Shown: piece by piece, positions 1 to 8,725 of the stretch
Position numbering within the stretch: the stretch's first letter is position 1
Layout of the letters: every line of letters begins with the position of its first letter
Assembly (NCBI RefSeq): GCF_019443405.1
Contig: NZ_CP080376.1
Span: 2,851,593 to 2,915,592 of the forward strand
Direction: 5' to 3'
From: Brevundimonas sp. PAMC22021
Lineage (GTDB): Bacteria > Pseudomonadota > Alphaproteobacteria > Caulobacterales > Caulobacteraceae
DNA length: 64,000 nucleotides
Position numbers and translations under genes: made by a program
The notes under the pieces: model-generated
Databases searched by the model: none
What the model saw: the letters and a program-made list of their open reading frames with translations, nothing else
Told to the model about the DNA's origin: nothing

Positions 1-323
1 CCGATCAGGCGAAAGGCGAACCAGCGTTGCTTCTGGCCGGTGAAGCCGCGCCAGGCCTTGGCGTTGTTCATGGCCTCGGGCGGAAAGTCGTACAGGATCC
101 AATCGTCGGTCGCCGCCAAGAGTTCAGCGGACACGACGCCGGTCTCCTCGCGCAGTTCGCGCCGCGCCGCCGCCTCCAGGTCTTCGCCCTCGTCCACGCC
201 GCCTTGCGGAAACTGCCAGTTCCAGGGCGGCGGCGTGGCGTGGCGCTGTCCGTACCAGACTTGGCCCTCCCGGTTGAACAGGACGACCCCAACGTTCGCC
301 CGATAGAGATCGAGATCGGTCAC
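1..323 (-). CDS. rppH: RNA pyrophosphohydrolase RppH (5' part, runs off the window)
   Basis: Nudix hydrolase that removes pyrophosphate from the 5' end of mRNA and so opens it to RNase E decay. Reading leftwards from a GTG at 323 the protein begins VTDLDLYRANVGVV and contains a complete Nudix box, GGVDEGEDLEAAARRELREE followed by TG, with the G-x5-E-x7-RE-x2-EE layout. WNWQFPQGGVDEGE is the usual RppH signature. The GTG overlaps the stop of the upstream deacetylase gene by four bases (GTGA), so the two are translationally coupled. The C-terminus lies outside the window. The only real alternative would be another Nudix hydrolase, but the match along the visible part is good. Confidence 0.93.
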   Translation of the reverse strand, partial: MTDLDLYRANVGVVLFNREGQVWYGQRHATPPPWNWQFPQGGVDEGEDLEAAARRELREETGVVSAELLAATDDWILYDFPPEAMNNAKAWRGFTGQKQRWFAFRLI

Positions 324-1516
324 CGCCCCGGCCGCTGCGTCATGGCGGATGCGGGCGCCAGCTGCAGCCCGCGCTGCTCCAGACCGGCGGTCCAGCGCGC
401 GGCTGCCTCCACCGTCACCGGATAGGAGAAGCCGGTCCCGAGCGCCGAGCCCCGAATCTTGGCCTGGGCCTCTAGGCTGTTCAGGGCGGCGATGATGGCG
501 GCGGGCGACTGGGTCTGGTCGATCACCTTGTCGGCGCTGGCGCGCGCCCAGGCGCCGGGCCGCCGCTGGAACGAGCCGTCGTCGAGGAAGGCGACGCCGC
601 GCTGGCGCAGCGTGGTCAGAAAGGCGTTCATGCCCGCATCCGACGCCGAGAACCGGTCGCCCAGATAGTTGGTGACGCCGAAATAGCCGGTGGCGCGGCC
701 CAGGAGCCAGTTCATCTTGGCGCCGATGTCGTCGGCCCCGCCGTCGGCCAGCAGGGTGTAGGGACCGGGGTCGTTGTTGGGATAGCCGGTCGGCTCCATC
801 GGCATCTCGAGCATGACCTCGTGGCCCTGGGCTCGCGCCTGGTCGATCCAGCCCTGAAGGTTCTCGGCATAGGGCACGAAGCTGAGCGTCACATCGGCCG
901 GCAGTCGCTCGATGGCCGCCTTGGTGGTCACGGCGTTCAGCCCGAGGCCGCCGACGATCAGGGCCACGCGCGGCTTGCCGTTGGAACGGAACGGCCGGGC
1001 ATAGGCCTGCGCGGGCACCCGCCCGTCCGGCGCGATCACCGGCAGCGGCCCGTTCGGTCCCGGTCCCGAAAGACCGGCAAGCGGCGCCTTGGCGAGCGGA
1101 GACGCGACCTGCATCGGCGCCGAATAGCTGGAGCCGCCGCCCGCCACCGTGGCTCCGTCCGGCAGGGTGATCAGCGCCTCGCCGCCGGCCGCGCCGCTCA
1201 GCGGATCGCCGGTCCCGGTCAGGTCCTGGTACAGTCCCATGGCGCCCATGGAAAAGGCGTCGAAGCCCGAGGGAGCCGGGGTCTCGGCCGCGGCCTCGCG
1301 CTTCAGGGCGATGCGCGCCGACGGCGTTCCCGCGCGCGGATCGCCCAGCACCGTCAGAAACAGCGCGCCGGTGGACAGCAGCAGCAGGCCCGCCAGCCCC
1401 GCGATCACCGGCGGCTTGCGCACGGCCGCCTTTAGCACCTCGACCGGCTTCAGGGCGCGATCGGGCGGCGGGCTGCCGGCGGCGGCGGCGAGGGCGGACT
1501 GGCGTTTGGCGAACAT
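320..1516 (-). CDS. Divergent polysaccharide deacetylase family protein
   Basis: 398 residues: a short cytoplasmic N-terminus, one membrane anchor near residues 38-58 (VIAGLAGLLLLSTGALFLTVL), an Ala/Pro/Gly-rich linker, then a globular domain starting at RVALIVGGLGLNAVTTKAAI. The domain (LPADVTLSFVPYAENLQGW, GHEVMLEMPMEPTGYPNNDP) matches the divergent polysaccharide deacetylase family (DUF610/YibQ), which often sits next to an S41 carboxy-terminal protease and an EnvC-type factor. The protein is expected to face the periplasm and act on, or bind, a cell-wall or surface glycan. Substrate and activity are unknown. It is followed with a 4-base overlap by rppH and preceded by the ctp protease gene. 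Confidence 0.85.
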   Translation of the reverse strand: MFAKRQSALAAAAGSPPPDRALKPVEVLKAAVRKPPVIAGLAGLLLLSTGALFLTVLGDPRAGTPSARIALKREAAAETPAPSGFDAFSMGAMGLYQDLTGTGDPLSGAAGGEALITLPDGATVAGGGSSYSAPMQVASPLAKAPLAGLSGPGPNGPLPVIAPDGRVPAQAYARPFRSNGKPRVALIVGGLGLNAVTTKAAIERLPADVTLSFVPYAENLQGWIDQARAQGHEVMLEMPMEPTGYPNNDPGPYTLLADGGADDIGAKMNWLLGRATGYFGVTNYLGDRFSASDAGMNAFLTTLRQRGVAFLDDGSFQRRPGAWARASADKVIDQTQSPAAIIAALNSLEAQAKIRGSALGTGFSYPVTVEAAARWTAGLEQRGLQLAPASAMTQRPGR

Positions 1517-1608
1517 GATGCGAGCTTTGGGACCGAACGGAATCCTTCGACCGCCACTCTCGCGCGGGGCGGGTTAAGAAACCCTAACGCCCGTTCACCA
1601 CGTTATCG

Positions 1609-3048
1609 CTATCGCTGGGGCTCGGGCCGAGGCTCGTTGCCGGGCGTGATCTCGGGCGTGCGCGCCGGCGGCTCGACCGGATCGGCTGGCTCGGTCGCGG
1701 GAGCAGCCTCGTCCGTCGCATCCTTGCTCTTTTCGGTCACCACCACAGTCTCGGGCGGCGCCGACACCCTGGACACGTCGCCGCCGGCGCGCAGCACGTC
1801 CAGCGCCCGCTCCAGCTGATAGTCCGTGTCCTTGTCATAGTCTTCGCCCGGCGCCTCGCGCGGGGTGTGCGGTCCCTTGCGCTCGGCCCCGATCGAGGAG
1901 TCCAGCGCCGTGGCGTAGGCGGCTTCCGAATAGATGAAGCTGGAGCGCGAGACGATGCGCGCCTCGGCTTCGGAACGGGCGACCTCCAGGTCCGGCTCGA
2001 TGCCGATCTTCTGGATCGAGGCGCCGGACGGGGTGTAGTAGCGCGCCGTCGTGATCGACACCGCGCCGTCGCGCCCCCCGCGCAGCGGGATCACCGTCTG
2101 CACCGAGCCCTTGCCGAAGCTGGTCAGGCCGACCACCGACGCCCGCTCGTGGTCCTTCAGCGCGCCCGCCACGATCTCGGACGCCGAGGCCGAGCCGTAG
2201 TTGATCAGCACCACCAGCGGCAGGCCGCCGATCAGGTCGCCCGGCTTGGCCGCATAGCGTTCGATGTCCTCGGCCTTGCGTCCGCGCTGGCTGACGATCT
2301 CGCCGCGCTCGAGGAAGGCGTCCGACACGTCGATGGCGGCGTTCAGCAGGCCCCCGCCGTTGTTGCGCAGGTCCAGCACATAGCCCTTCACGCCGGGCTT
2401 CTCGGCCTTGATCTTGTTGATCGCTTCCGTCAGCTCGCGCCCGGTGTTCTCGTTGAAGGTCGAGACGCGCAGATAGCCGAAGTCGCCCTTCACCTCGCCG
2501 GTGACCGACTGCACCTTGATCACCTCGCGTGTCAGGGTCACCTCGCGCGGCTCCTCGCCGTCACGCAAAAAGGTCACGCGGATGGAGGTGCCCACCGCGC
2601 CGCGCAGTTTCTCCGACACCTGGCTGACGGTCAGGCCCGAGGCGCTCTGGCCCTCGATGGCGCTGATCACATCGCCGGCCTGGACACCGGCGCGGGACGC
2701 CGGGCTGTTGTCCATCGGCGAGATCACCTTCACCAGGCCGCCTTCGGAGGTGATGGTCAGGCCAACGCCCGAATATTGCCCCTCGGTGCGCTCGCGCAGC
2801 TCGTCGAAGTTTTCCGGCGGCAGATAGTTGGAGTGCGGGTCCAGCGCCGTCATCATGCCCTGAAGCGCCGCCTCGATCAGCTTCTTGTTGTCGACCGGCA
2901 CCACATAGGCCTGCTCGACGATGCCCAGCACGTCGCCGAACAGCTCAAGCAGGCGGAAGGTCTCGTTGCGCGGGGTCTGGCTGGCCACAGCCGCGGCCGA
3001 TCCGCCGAGCGCCAGGACGGCGCAGCCGACAACAAGCAGTTTACGCAT
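1609..3048 (-). CDS. ctpA: S41 family carboxy-terminal processing protease
   Basis: 479 residues: a signal peptide (MRKLLVVGCAVLALGGSAAA), a PDZ domain around residues 90-170, and the S41 catalytic core. By comparison with Ctp enzymes the Ser/Lys dyad is S288 in YGSASASEI and K313 in FGKGSVQ. It is a periplasmic tail-specific protease for envelope proteins and murein hydrolase regulators. The start at 3048 was chosen because it gives a clean signal peptide and has AAAGAGA just upstream. An in-frame ATG at 3075 would add nine polar residues. A longer frame reaching 3300 would overlap the upstream gene and is rejected. The acidic/proline-rich C-terminus (PATEPADPVEPPARTPE) is typical of alphaproteobacterial members. 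It lies downstream of the EnvC-like gene, whose product family it may regulate. Confidence 0.93.
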   Translation of the reverse strand: MRKLLVVGCAVLALGGSAAAVASQTPRNETFRLLELFGDVLGIVEQAYVVPVDNKKLIEAALQGMMTALDPHSNYLPPENFDELRERTEGQYSGVGLTITSEGGLVKVISPMDNSPASRAGVQAGDVISAIEGQSASGLTVSQVSEKLRGAVGTSIRVTFLRDGEEPREVTLTREVIKVQSVTGEVKGDFGYLRVSTFNENTGRELTEAINKIKAEKPGVKGYVLDLRNNGGGLLNAAIDVSDAFLERGEIVSQRGRKAEDIERYAAKPGDLIGGLPLVVLINYGSASASEIVAGALKDHERASVVGLTSFGKGSVQTVIPLRGGRDGAVSITTARYYTPSGASIQKIGIEPDLEVARSEAEARIVSRSSFIYSEAAYATALDSSIGAERKGPHTPREAPGEDYDKDTDYQLERALDVLRAGGDVSRVSAPPETVVVTEKSKDATDEAAPATEPADPVEPPARTPEITPGNEPRPEPQR

Positions 3049-3175
3049 TCGGTCTCTTTCGGTGGGCTCGGTCATCGACGCCCTGCGGTGAAGGAAGGCC
3101 TTGAGACCGCGACGAAATCGAGGCCAATCGGCATTGTTTCCGATGTAAGCCGCCGCGACCGCACTTGCAAAGCGG

Positions 3176-4261
3176 CTATTGCAGCCACGGTCGGGGGTCG
3201 ATCGGTCGTTCGTCGCGCCGCAGCTCGAAATAGACCTCGCCGTCGCGGCCGCTGCGGCCCAGCGACTGGCCATCGGCGACGCGCTGGTCGGCCTGGACAT
3301 CCAGCGTCTCCAGCCCCGCCACCACCGCTCGCCAGCCGGGGCCGAGATCCAGGATCACCACCTGCCCCCAGCCGCCCAGCGGTCCGGCATAGGCGACCCG
3401 CGAGGCCGCCGGCGCCCCGACGACGGCGCGATCCGCCCGCCAGCGCCAGCCGCTGGAGCCGCCGCCGTAGCGCTCCGCCGGCTCGGCCGACAGCGGCGGG
3501 CTGAGGCGTGCGCGTCCCGCCGGTCGGCTGGCGGTCTGCGTCTCGGTCGCCGGCGGCGTGCTGACCTGTCCACCCAGCGCCCGGATCCGGTCCTCAATCA
3601 CCCGGGCCGAGCGTTCGGCCGTCAGCGCTTCCGCTCGCAGCACCGCGACCAAGGCGGTCTTTCTGGCCGTCAGGCTTTCAACTTCGGCGCGACGATCGCC
3701 TTGCGCGCTTTCGGTGGTCAGCAGCCGTTCACTGGACAGCACCGCCAGCCGACGAATGCGGCCGATCTCCGCCTGCTGGTCCGACAGCGCCTTGGCGCGG
3801 CTCTGCAACTCAGGCGCAACCGCCTTGATCAGAATGGCGGCGCGCACCGTATCCACCGCCTTGTCAGCCGGGACCAGCAGCGGCGGCGGCGGCCTGCGAC
3901 TCATCATCTGCAGCGCGCTGAGCAGCCGGCCCTGGCGTCCGCGCTCGCGCGACAGCTCGCCCACCAGCCGCCCTTCGCGGTCGCTCAGCTCCTTCAGGCG
4001 CGCCCGCTGCGCCTCCAGCTGCACGTCTTCGGCCGAGGCTTCGCGCCTGAGCTCGGCCAGGCGCTCCTCAAGATCCCGCAACTCATTGCGAGCCGCGTCG
4101 GCGTCGGCCCGCAGTCTTTGCGCCCGCACCGCCTCGTCGCGATATTCGGCCTGCAGGCGCGACAGCTCCGACGGCGGCGCGCGACGGCTGGCGGCGGGCG
4201 TCGCGGCCGCCAGCGCCAGAACGGCGACGCCCGCGACACGAAGAAGACCGCCCGTCCGCAT
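3176..4261 (-). CDS. EnvC-like murein hydrolase activator with degenerate LytM domain
   Basis: 361 residues: signal peptide (VAVLALAAATPAASRRA), a long coiled coil of roughly residues 30-225 rich in Leu, Glu and Arg, a Pro/Ser-rich linker, and a C-terminal M23/LytM-type domain (GWGQVVILDLGPGWRAVVAG to YFELRRDERPIDPRPWL). In active M23 peptidases the last motif reads HxH before FELR; here it is EVYFELR, and no HxxxD motif is visible. The domain has therefore lost its zinc ligands, as in EnvC and NlpD, which activate amidases rather than cut peptidoglycan. Probable role: periplasmic activator of a cell-division amidase. It overlaps no neighbour and ends 127 bases before ctpA, downstream of rlmH. 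Confidence 0.85.
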   Translation of the reverse strand: MRTGGLLRVAGVAVLALAAATPAASRRAPPSELSRLQAEYRDEAVRAQRLRADADAARNELRDLEERLAELRREASAEDVQLEAQRARLKELSDREGRLVGELSRERGRQGRLLSALQMMSRRPPPPLLVPADKAVDTVRAAILIKAVAPELQSRAKALSDQQAEIGRIRRLAVLSSERLLTTESAQGDRRAEVESLTARKTALVAVLRAEALTAERSARVIEDRIRALGGQVSTPPATETQTASRPAGRARLSPPLSAEPAERYGGGSSGWRWRADRAVVGAPAASRVAYAGPLGGWGQVVILDLGPGWRAVVAGLETLDVQADQRVADGQSLGRSGRDGEVYFELRRDERPIDPRPWLQ

Positions 4262-4266
4262 CGCCG

Positions 4267-4731
4267 TCAGTCGCGGTGATAGGGCGAGCCGGACAGGATG
4301 GTCACGGCGCGGTACAGCTGTTCAGCCAGCATGGCGCGGGCCAGGGCGTGCGGCCAGGTCTGCGGTCCAAAGGCCAGGGTTGAAGCGGCCGCCGCGCGTA
4401 CGCTGTCGTCCAGCCCGTCCGCACCGCCGATGGCGAACACCACGCGCCTCTCGCCCCGATCTCTCAGCGCGGCGATGTGGTCGGCGAAGGCGCGCGAGGC
4501 GTAGGTCCGGCCCCGCTCGTCGCAGGCGATCAGATGCGCGCCCTCCGCCGCCTGCAGGATCAACTCCGCTTCCGGCGCCTTGCCGCTCCTTCGCGGCTCA
4601 AGGTCGATCAGTTCGAGCGGGCCCAGACCCAGCGCCCGTCCCGCCAGGGTCGCGCGCCGGGCATAGTCGTCGGCCAGCGTCGCCTCCGGCCCGCGTCCGG
4701 GCTTGCCGATGGCGACGACGGCCAGCCTCAC
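4267..4731 (-). CDS. rlmH: 23S rRNA (pseudouridine1915-N3)-methyltransferase RlmH
   Basis: 154 residues, the usual RlmH length. It is a SPOUT-fold enzyme that methylates pseudouridine 1915 in helix 69 of 23S rRNA using SAM. Family marks are the N-terminal strand RLAVVAIGKPG, the motif IACDERGRTYASRAFA, the SAM-binding loop FAIGGADGLDD and the C-terminal ILSGSPYHRD. The start is GTG. It lies 7 bases after rsfS and 5 bases before the EnvC-like gene, which is the normal rsfS-rlmH pairing and suggests one transcript. Confidence 0.96.
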   Translation of the reverse strand: MRLAVVAIGKPGRGPEATLADDYARRATLAGRALGLGPLELIDLEPRRSGKAPEAELILQAAEGAHLIACDERGRTYASRAFADHIAALRDRGERRVVFAIGGADGLDDSVRAAAASTLAFGPQTWPHALARAMLAEQLYRAVTILSGSPYHRD

Positions 4732-4738
4732 CGAAGGA

Positions 4739-5323
4739 TCAGACGCTCGCGGGCCGGCGGTGGGCGCTGTCGACGGCCCAGATCTTTTCGATGTTGTAGA
4801 AGGTGCGCACTTCCGGCCGGAACAGGTGCACGATCACGTCGCCGGCGTCGATCAGCACCCAGTCGCAGTGCGGCAGGCCCTCGACCTTGGCCTTGCCCAG
4901 GCCCTGGTCCTTGAGCTCGCGCAGCAGGTGGTCGGCGATGGCGCCGACGTGGCGGTGCGACCGGCCCGAGGCCACGATCATGGCGTCGGCCATCGGGCTC
5001 TTGCCCTTCAGGTCGATCAGGACGATGTCCTGCGCCTTGTCGAAGTCCAGCTTGGCCAGCAGCGCTTCTTCCAGCGGGGTCGAGCCGATCGGGCGCGGCG
5101 TCTCTTCGCCGGTCGGTCCGGCCGAGGCTTCGTCGTCGAAGTCCTCGTCGTCGCCGAAATCCACACCTGCGAAGTCAGAGTCGGTCTCGGCTCCGTCCTC
5201 GGTATGGAGGGGTTCGATGGGATCCATCTCGTTCGCCAGGTTCGAAACGGCGGCGTCTTGCGCATCGTGCGCGGGAGAGGGGGTCAGCGTAGGGCTCCAG
5301 GAGCGTTTGACTAATCCGGACAT
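4739..5323 (-). CDS. rsfS: Ribosomal silencing factor RsfS
   Basis: RsfS binds uL14 on the 50S subunit and blocks subunit joining when nutrients are short. The conserved domain occupies the C-terminal 110 residues: DIVLIDLKGKSPMADAMIVA, GRSHRHVGAIADHL, HCDWVLIDAGDVIVHLF and RTFYNIEKIW. An acidic extension of about 80 residues (FGDDEDFDDEASAG) precedes it. Acidic N-termini occur in this family, but this one is long. An internal ATG at 5226 would remove 32 residues. It is the second gene of the nadD-rsfS-rlmH string. Confidence 0.93.
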   Translation of the reverse strand: MSGLVKRSWSPTLTPSPAHDAQDAAVSNLANEMDPIEPLHTEDGAETDSDFAGVDFGDDEDFDDEASAGPTGEETPRPIGSTPLEEALLAKLDFDKAQDIVLIDLKGKSPMADAMIVASGRSHRHVGAIADHLLRELKDQGLGKAKVEGLPHCDWVLIDAGDVIVHLFRPEVRTFYNIEKIWAVDSAHRRPASV

Positions 5324-5345
5324 ATAGCACGTCCGGCGCGAAACG

Positions 5346-5927
5346 TCACCCGACCACGCGATCCGCCGTGCGCCCGGCCCGGATCGCCGTCGAAGAGCGC
5401 GCGTTCAGCGGCGCCGCCAGATAGGTCCACGCCGGCGCCTGAAGCGTCGGCAACAGGCCGGCCTGCGCGTCCGGCACGCGAAAGGCGGAAAAGCGCCGGG
5501 CCGCCGGGGCGCTGCGGCTGTCCAGCTGCGATCCGGGTCGCGCCACCACCGCCACAGGCGCCATCCGCATGATGTCGGTCCAGCCGCGCCAGCGATGAAA
5601 GCTGGCCAGATTGTCCGATCCCATCAGCCAGACGAAATGCACGCCCGGATGCCGACTCTTCAGCGCCCGCAGGGTGTCCACCGTCCACTGCGTCCCCGCG
5701 CGCGTTTCAAAGTCGGAAACGATCATGGCCGGCCCTTGCGCCTGCATCCGCGCCGAGGCCATGCGGTCGGACAGCGGCGCGCTGTGCCGCGCGTCCTTTA
5801 GCGGGTTCTGCGGCGACACCAGCCAGATCACCCGGTCCAGGCCCAGCCGCCTCAACGCCGTCTCGGCAACATGGGCATGGCCGTCGTGGGCCGGATTGAA
5901 CGAGCCCCCGAACAGTCCGACCTTCAT
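5346..5927 (-). CDS. nadD: Nicotinate-nucleotide adenylyltransferase NadD
   Basis: Transfers AMP from ATP to nicotinate mononucleotide in NAD synthesis. The nucleotidyltransferase motif GLFGGSFNPAHDGH lies at the N-terminus; VSPQNPLKD and WLMGSDNLASFHRW follow; the C-terminal SSTAIRAG is the ISSTxIR motif. I chose ATG 5927 because it puts the catalytic strand at residue 3, gives 193 residues and has GGGG close upstream. A TTG at 6014 would add 29 residues of weak conservation (PRGFGPRIGALRDGLPITAG). The motif order and the following rsfS-rlmH genes make the identity secure. Confidence 0.94.
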   Translation of the reverse strand: MKVGLFGGSFNPAHDGHAHVAETALRRLGLDRVIWLVSPQNPLKDARHSAPLSDRMASARMQAQGPAMIVSDFETRAGTQWTVDTLRALKSRHPGVHFVWLMGSDNLASFHRWRGWTDIMRMAPVAVVARPGSQLDSRSAPAARRFSAFRVPDAQAGLLPTLQAPAWTYLAAPLNARSSTAIRAGRTADRVVG

Positions 5928-6090
5928 CCCCGCCGTGATCGGCAGGCCGTCGCGCAGCGCCCCGATGCGGGGGCCAAAGCCTCGGGGCGCGGGACCGGCG
6001 TGGAAGAAGGACAAGAGGGCGGCGGCTCGAGAACGGTTATGCTCATCGACGCCCTATCAGGCGCCGCAAGGCGTGTCCCGCCAAAATCCG

Positions 6091-6981
6091 TCAGACGGCG
6101 GCGTCCAGCAGCGCGCTTCGCACCACCTGCGGCTCCGTCATGGGAAACAGGTGCCGGGCGCCGGGCACGACCTCCACCCGCCGCCGTCCGTCCGCCGATG
6201 CTCTGGTCGCCAGATGGCACGTGGAGGCGATCTCCGCCTTCAGGATGCGTGTCCGCCCGTCGTAGCGCCGCAGCGCCCGCCAGGGATCGTGGCTCTGCGC
6301 GGCGTAGTTCGAGGCCTCCCACTCCGGCGTGGCGCTGAGCGCATAACCGCCTTCGCTCTCGAGCAGGCCGTCGGACAGATAGTCGGTCAGGGCCGCATCC
6401 GGCCATCCGCGGAAGGCGCCGCGACCCCGGTAGGCGGCCAGCGCCTGCTCGCGGCTGTCAAAGGCGCTGCGTCGGCGTCGCGCCGTCTTCGCCAGCGGAT
6501 TGTTGTACAGGCCCGCCCGCATCACCGGCAGGCGGAACAACAGGCTGGTCGCCCGGCTCCAGATCACCGGATCGAATAGCACCAGGCTGGCGGTCCGCTC
6601 CGGCCGCTCGGCCGCCGCCAGCAAGGCCGAGGTCCCGCCCATCGAATGACCGCTCAACACCACCGGCGGACCACCCACGGCGTCCAGCAGGGCGATCAGG
6701 TCGTCGCGATGGTCGCGCCAGTCCCAGCGCCGGTGCGTACGGATCGGCAGCGTCGTGCGCCCGTGCCCGCGCAGGTCCGGCGCCCAGATGCGCAAGGAGG
6801 CCGACAGCGGCGCCAGCACGCTGCGATAGGTCGCGGCGTTGAATCCGTTGGCGTGAGCGAAGATCACATCGACCGGACGCTCGGGCGGGCCGAAGTCCAG
6901 CACCGCCATTTCGCCGCCGCCCCACCGGTTGTCGATGGCGATGCTCAGACGGCGCGGCGCGTCGAGCCCGGACGGGTCCAT
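6091..6981 (-). CDS. Alpha/beta hydrolase
   Basis: 296 residues with the alpha/beta hydrolase fold: oxyanion region FAHANGFNAATYRSVLAPL, APDLRGHGRT, and the nucleophile elbow LSGHSMGGTSALLA, whose Ser is the expected nucleophile. The terminal His is probably in GARHLFPMTEP. No signal peptide is visible, so it should be cytoplasmic. The substrate cannot be read from the sequence; the closest general groups are small-molecule ester or C-C bond hydrolases. It starts 3 bases after the zur stop, so it may be co-transcribed with zur, although no zinc-related feature is visible in the protein. Confidence 0.85.
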   Translation of the reverse strand: MDPSGLDAPRRLSIAIDNRWGGGEMAVLDFGPPERPVDVIFAHANGFNAATYRSVLAPLSASLRIWAPDLRGHGRTTLPIRTHRRWDWRDHRDDLIALLDAVGGPPVVLSGHSMGGTSALLAAAERPERTASLVLFDPVIWSRATSLLFRLPVMRAGLYNNPLAKTARRRRSAFDSREQALAAYRGRGAFRGWPDAALTDYLSDGLLESEGGYALSATPEWEASNYAAQSHDPWRALRRYDGRTRILKAEIASTCHLATRASADGRRRVEVVPGARHLFPMTEPQVVRSALLDAAV

Positions 6982-6984
6982 GGA

Positions 6985-7476
6985 TCAGGCGGCCTCTCGA
7001 CAGGCGGCGCAGCGTCCGTGCGCCTCGATGGTGGTGCGCTGCACCGCATAGCCCGCCTCCTGCGCGGCCTGATGCAGGCGGTCGTCCTCGCCGATCGCCA
7101 CCTCGCGCGTCGCGCCGCAGCAGTCGCAGATCAGAAAGGCGGCCGCGTGCGCGCTCTGGTCGTCGCCGCTGCACGCCACATAGGCGCTGATGGAGGCGAT
7201 GCGGTGCGCCAGCCCCAGTCGCTCCAGGAAATCCAGAGCGCGATAAACGGTGGGCGGCTTGGCCGCCTGGCCCTCTGCGCCGCCGAAGCGGGCGATCAGG
7301 TCGTAGGCCTTGACCGGCTCTCCCGCCTCCAGCAGCAGCGTCAGCACGCGCCGGCGTGGCGCGGTCATCCGCTCGCCGGCGTCGGCGATGCGGCGCTCGG
7401 AGGCGCCCAGCGCGCGCTCCAGCGCCCCGCCGTGCAAACCGCCGTGAACATGATCGTGATCGCAGCCCGCGCCCAT
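6985..7476 (-). CDS. zur: Fur-family zinc-responsive repressor Zur
   Basis: 163 residues: a His-rich N-terminus (CDHDHVHGGLHGG), a winged-helix DNA-binding domain (MTAPRRRVLTLLLEAGEPVK, PPTVYRALDFLERLGLAHRI), and a dimerisation domain holding two CxxC pairs (CDCCG and CAAC) for the structural zinc. The His-rich start and the HAAAFLICDCCG segment fit Zur better than Fur or PerR. It would repress zinc uptake genes when zinc is sufficient. It is transcribed divergently from the SapC gene with 134 bases between them; I could not find a convincing Zur palindrome there. Confidence 0.88.
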   Translation of the reverse strand: MGAGCDHDHVHGGLHGGALERALGASERRIADAGERMTAPRRRVLTLLLEAGEPVKAYDLIARFGGAEGQAAKPPTVYRALDFLERLGLAHRIASISAYVACSGDDQSAHAAAFLICDCCGATREVAIGEDDRLHQAAQEAGYAVQRTTIEAHGRCAACREAA

Positions 7477-7610
7477 GGCCCACAGCTAATGCTTGCGGTC
7501 CCCCGCCGCAACACGGCGCGCACAGCATGGCGAACGGCGATGTTTGCCGCGTGCCTGCCCTTCGGCTAGAAGGCCGGTTCCTTACGGCTTCTCAGCGATC
7601 CTGCTTACCC

Positions 7611-8411
7611 ATGACCGACGCCCCCATGACCGACGCTTCGTCCTCGCCGCTTTCGGGCAACGTCCTGTTCTACAACCAGCCCGAGCCGCTGGACCCCGCC
7701 CGTCACGGCGGGCTGGGCGTCAACGCCGCCGACAAGCCCTACGCCTTCGTGGGCGCGACCAACTTCGTGCCGCTGACGGTGACCGAGTTCGCCGCCGGCG
7801 CCCTGTCCTTCCCGGTGGTCTTCATGGGCGACCAGAAGCAGCCGGTCGCGGTGATGGGCCTGCGCCAGGGCGAGAACCTGTATGTCTCCAATGAGGGCGA
7901 CTATCGCCCAGACGCCTACATCCCCGCCTATGTGCGCCGCTTCCCGTTCGTCTTCGCCGACGACAAGCAGAACTCGCGTCTGATCCTGTGCATCGACCGC
8001 GGCGCGCCGATCGTGACCGAAGGCGGCGAAACGCCGCTGTTCGTCGACGGCCAGCCCAGCGACTACACCAAGATGGCGATGGAGTTCTGCAACAACTTCG
8101 AGCAGGAGCGCCTGCGCACCGAAGCCTTTGTTCAGCTGCTGGGCGAGCTTGACCTGTTCGAGACGCGCACCGCCAACTTCACCCCGCGCAACCCCGACGG
8201 CAGCGCCGGCGAGCCGCAGCGTTTGGCCGAGTACTTCGCCGTGTCGGAAGACAAGCTGAAGGCCCTGCCGGCCGAGAAGCTGGCCGAGCTGCGCGACAAC
8301 GGCGCCCTGGGCCAGATCTACGCGCACCTGGTGTCGCTGCTGGGCTGGGATCGCCTGATCGCCCTGGCGTTCCAACGCTCGGCCCAGACGCCGTCGGCCG
8401 CCAACAACTAA
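7611..8411 (+). CDS. SapC family protein
   Basis: 266 residues matching the SapC family throughout: GNVLFYNQPEPLDPARHGG, YAFVGATNFVPLTVTEFAAG, FPVVFMGDQKQPVAVMGLR, YIPAYVRRFPFVF, and a C-terminal helical part. The name comes from an S-layer-associated gene of Campylobacter, but the biochemical function is not established; in alphaproteobacteria members often occur near TonB receptors or tryptophan halogenases. No signal peptide is visible. The start at 7611 (MTDAPMTDASS) was chosen because the conserved part begins soon after it; the upstream frame has no family similarity. A strong terminator follows. Confidence 0.88.
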   Translation: MTDAPMTDASSSPLSGNVLFYNQPEPLDPARHGGLGVNAADKPYAFVGATNFVPLTVTEFAAGALSFPVVFMGDQKQPVAVMGLRQGENLYVSNEGDYRPDAYIPAYVRRFPFVFADDKQNSRLILCIDRGAPIVTEGGETPLFVDGQPSDYTKMAMEFCNNFEQERLRTEAFVQLLGELDLFETRTANFTPRNPDGSAGEPQRLAEYFAVSEDKLKALPAEKLAELRDNGALGQIYAHLVSLLGWDRLIALAFQRSAQTPSAANN

Positions 8412-8434
8412 GGCGCCCTCGCTCCGCTTTACAG

Positions 8435-8466
8435 AAGGCTCCGCTGACGATCCGGCGGGGCCTTTT
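8435..8466 (+). terminator. Intrinsic terminator after sapC
   Basis: A 10-bp stem, AAGGCTCCGC at 8435-8444 paired with GCGGGGCCTT at 8455-8464 (one T-G pair), a 10-base loop, and TTTT at 8463-8466. It ends the sapC transcript. Confidence 0.85.
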
Positions 8467-8536
8467 GCAACTTGACGGCGAGATTCACCACAAGCGTTGA
8501 CGCGGGGGAAAGGCTGTTCGCCGCATAACGGCGTTC

Positions 8537-8725
8537 ATGACCGACACGCCCTTTCTGCACCCGCCTGTCGAACCCGTCGATCTGATGCCGGCGCAAGCCG
8601 ATCGGCTGGAAATCGACGTCCAGACACAAGGCCGGCCCGACACCCCGTCCGCCCGCGCCGACCACGCCTTTGCCTATCGATCGGGCGACCGCGACGGCGA
8701 CCGCAGCTTCGGCGCCCTGTTCTAG
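8537..8725 (+). CDS. Small hypothetical protein
   Basis: 62 codons beginning MTDTPFLHPPVEPVDLM and ending RSFGALF; polar, no signal peptide, no membrane segment, no recognised domain. No clear Shine-Dalgarno sequence precedes the ATG. Its stop overlaps the stop of the convergent MaoC-like gene (shared CTAG at 8722-8725). It follows the sapC terminator and would need its own promoter. It is kept because the frame is open and of balanced composition, but it could be a chance frame. Confidence 0.38.
   Translation: MTDTPFLHPPVEPVDLMPAQADRLEIDVQTQGRPDTPSARADHAFAYRSGDRDGDRSFGALF

Noticed and set aside
3049..3300. Upstream extension of the S41 protease frame
   Set aside because: It would remove the signal peptide from the N-terminus and run through the end of the EnvC-like gene.
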